7,264 nucleotides of DNA, from positions 1 to 7,264 of the forward strand of contig JAHRVZ010000046.1 in assembly GCA_019090405.1 (NCBI GenBank), given 5' to 3'. Origin of the DNA: Paracoccaceae bacterium. Lineage in GTDB: Bacteria > Pseudomonadota > Alphaproteobacteria > Rhodobacterales > Rhodobacteraceae. The notes beneath the pieces are model-generated. The model had not been told where the DNA came from. It searched no databases and saw only the letters and a list, made by a program, of their open reading frames with translations. Positions 5,976 to 7,264 of this stretch are shown here, piece after piece (positions within the stretch are counted from its first letter, which is position 1; the number at the start of each line of letters is the position of its first letter). The position numbers and the translations under genes are program-made.

Positions 5976-6899
5976 ATGGGCAAATCCGTTGTTGTGTTGG
6001 GTGTTTTTGTCGCTGACACCTCTTATCGCGCGGATCGTTCTCCGCGCATTGGGGAAACCATCATGGGCAACAGTTTTGCCTTGGGGCCAGGTGGTAAGGG
6101 ATCAAATCAGGCAGTTGCTGCGGCCCGCGTTGGCGGGGACGTGTCAATGATCACGCGACTTGGGCGGGATCCTTTTGCGGATATGGCGTTAAAAACCTGG
6201 GCTGACGCCGGGGTAAAGCCCGCAATCACCCAACACGATGACAGCTACACCGGGGCCGCCTATATCTTTATCGAAGAGTCCACAGGCGACAATGCCATCA
6301 TCATTTGCCCCGGAGTGGCGGGTCAAATTTCGCCAGAAGATATCGACACAAACGCCGATCTGATTGGCAATGCTGCCGTATTCATTACCCAGCTTGAACA
6401 GCCAATGCCCGCCGCGCATCATGCACTGAAGATGGCGCGCAAAGGTGGTGCAATCACCATCCTGAACCCGGCGCCGGCGGCAGATTTGCCCGACGGAATG
6501 CTTGCCCTTTGCGACTATGCCACACCAAATGAAAGCGAAACCGAAGCCCTGACAGGGCTTTCGGTTGTCACCATCAAGGATGCAGAAAACGCCGCCAAAG
6601 TGTTGTTAGAGATGGGTGTCGGCTGCGCAATCATCACCCTGGGCGAAAACGGAGTACTGTTTCACGATGGCACCACACCTCAGCATGTCCCGGCCTTTGA
6701 CGCCGGTCCCGTGGTCGAAACCACTGGCGCAGGTGACGCGTTCAACGGCGGTTTTGCCACGGCCCTCGCGCGCGGCGACGCCCCGATTGACGCCGTGCGT
6801 TTTGGCTGCGCCACTGCCGCGATTTCGGTCACTCGGCCCGGTACTGCGCCCTCAATGCCCGATCTGGATGAGGTACTGGCATTGCTTGCCGCTGGCTGA
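5976..6899 (+). CDS. rbsK: PfkB-family carbohydrate kinase, ribokinase-like
   Basis: This is an ATP-dependent sugar kinase of 307 residues. I choose the ATG at 5976 (MGKSVVVLG) because it aligns with the ribokinase N-terminus and follows the mutarotase stop by four bases, with AAAGGG just upstream inside the previous gene. A longer form from 5919 would overlap that gene and add unrelated residues. Signature 1 is GPGGKGSNQAVAAARVG (37-53). The anion/Mg site is PNESE (184-188, N185 and E188). Signature 2 is TTGAGDAFNGG (249-259) with catalytic base D254. E141 in QLEQP matches the substrate-contacting glutamate of ribokinase. The N-terminal sugar motif is altered: E. coli GSINAD reads GVFVAD here, so the aspartate (D14) is kept but the asparagine is valine (V12). 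Ribose is therefore not assured as substrate. The gene symbol denotes family only. Confidence 0.87.
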   Translation: MGKSVVVLGVFVADTSYRADRSPRIGETIMGNSFALGPGGKGSNQAVAAARVGGDVSMITRLGRDPFADMALKTWADAGVKPAITQHDDSYTGAAYIFIEESTGDNAIIICPGVAGQISPEDIDTNADLIGNAAVFITQLEQPMPAAHHALKMARKGGAITILNPAPAADLPDGMLALCDYATPNESETEALTGLSVVTIKDAENAAKVLLEMGVGCAIITLGENGVLFHDGTTPQHVPAFDAGPVVETTGAGDAFNGGFATALARGDAPIDAVRFGCATAAISVTRPGTAPSMPDLDEVLALLAAG

Positions 6900-6949
6900 T
6901 GTCTGCGTCGCAAATTGGTGGTTAACAGAGCGTAGAGAGCAGCGTTTTG
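6900..6949. other. convergent gap between kinase and ABC ATPase genes
   Basis: These fifty bases separate two convergent stop codons (TGA of the kinase at 6897-6899, TGA of the ATPase at 6952-6950). I see no convincing intrinsic terminator in either direction. A weak 8-bp pairing (ACAGAGCG with CGTTTTGT, two G-U pairs) spans 6925-6950 and overlaps the ATPase stop. Confidence 0.4.
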
Positions 6950-7264
6950 TCAGGCAGGAACCGGTTGCTCTGCCATCAGCTCTTTCCAGCGGTGGCAGGC
7001 TACGTTGTGTTCGTTTCCGGTGTGCTCTAGCCTTGGTTCCTGCTGGCGGCAAACATCAATCGCAAACGGACAGCGGGTCTGGAATTTGCAACCCGGGGGC
7101 GGGTTGGTCGGCGATGGAATTTCACCTTCCAGCCGTTGTGCTTTGCCTCGATCATCCGGATCAAGTGACGGAATCGCAGAAAGCAGCGCCTTTGTATAAG
7201 GGTGACGTGGCGAGGCAAACAATTCACGCGTCGGGGCGGTTTCTACCAACCGGCCCAGATACAT
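6950..7264 (-). CDS. Opp/Dpp-family ABC transporter ATP-binding protein, C-terminal part
   Basis: This is the C-terminal 104 residues of a peptide-type ABC ATPase whose N-terminal nucleotide-binding core lies beyond the right edge. The visible part starts MYLGRLVE, the stretch that normally follows the switch histidine region, so this methionine is internal and not the start. Next comes FASPRHPYTKALLSAIP, typical of DppD/DppF/OppD/OppF. The oligopeptide C-terminal domain follows with its conserved cysteines: C in GCKFQTRCPFA, C in DVCRQQEP and C in VACHRW. It is transcribed towards the kinase gene. It shows that an Opp/Dpp-type importer operon adjoins the sugar module. Members of this transporter family carry peptides but also some oligosaccharides and glycosides. 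Confidence 0.93.
   Translation of the reverse strand: MYLGRLVETAPTRELFASPRHPYTKALLSAIPSLDPDDRGKAQRLEGEIPSPTNPPPGCKFQTRCPFAIDVCRQQEPRLEHTGNEHNVACHRWKELMAEQPVPA

Noticed and set aside
6925..6950. Possible terminator between the convergent genes
   Set aside because: The stem is short, has two G-U pairs and a long loop, and lacks a T tract after the stem.

Overview
The window reads as a chromosomal stretch of an alphaproteobacterium, most likely a Rhodobacteraceae (Roseobacter-group) member. This rests on the mix of Liv-type and Opp/Dpp-type ABC transporters, a membrane-anchored class III nucleotide cyclase, a FucU/ribokinase pair and moderately high GC judged by eye. No taxonomic marker gene is present, so the assignment is inference. 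There are no rRNA or tRNA genes, CRISPR arrays, insertion sequences or phage genes.

Left part, minus strand. Transcription runs right to left. A polytopic membrane protein of unknown function (2083-3480) is followed by a solute-binding protein of the branched-chain amino acid (HAAT) type with a twin-arginine signal (676-1980). After that comes the LivH-type permease, which starts at 530 and runs off the left edge. The gap between the binding protein and the permease holds three consecutive inverted repeats. These look like a 3'-end or attenuation element that would keep binding-protein mRNA in excess over permease mRNA.

Right part, plus strand. After a divergent intergenic region comes a four-TM class III adenylate/guanylate cyclase with a TTG start (3755-4777). 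It is followed by a GDSN/SGNH esterase resembling the Mycobacterium smegmatis acyltransferase MsAcT (4850-5497), a RbsD/FucU sugar mutarotase (5513-5971) and a ribokinase-family PfkB kinase (5976-6899). The last three are tightly packed, with gaps of 15 and 4 bases, and very likely form one operon. Together they suggest uptake and use of an acylated or esterified sugar: deacylation, then anomer conversion, then phosphorylation.

Right edge. The C-terminal end of an Opp/Dpp-family ABC ATPase (6950-7264, minus strand) converges on the kinase, so an oligopeptide-type transporter operon lies just outside. It may import the substrate of the sugar module.

Nothing here is clearly a new defence or mobile system. 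The points most worth a second look are the esterase-mutarotase-kinase module of unknown substrate, the membrane protein whose predicted mature N-terminus is histidine, the cyclase with altered substrate-selecting residues, and the triple-hairpin region.
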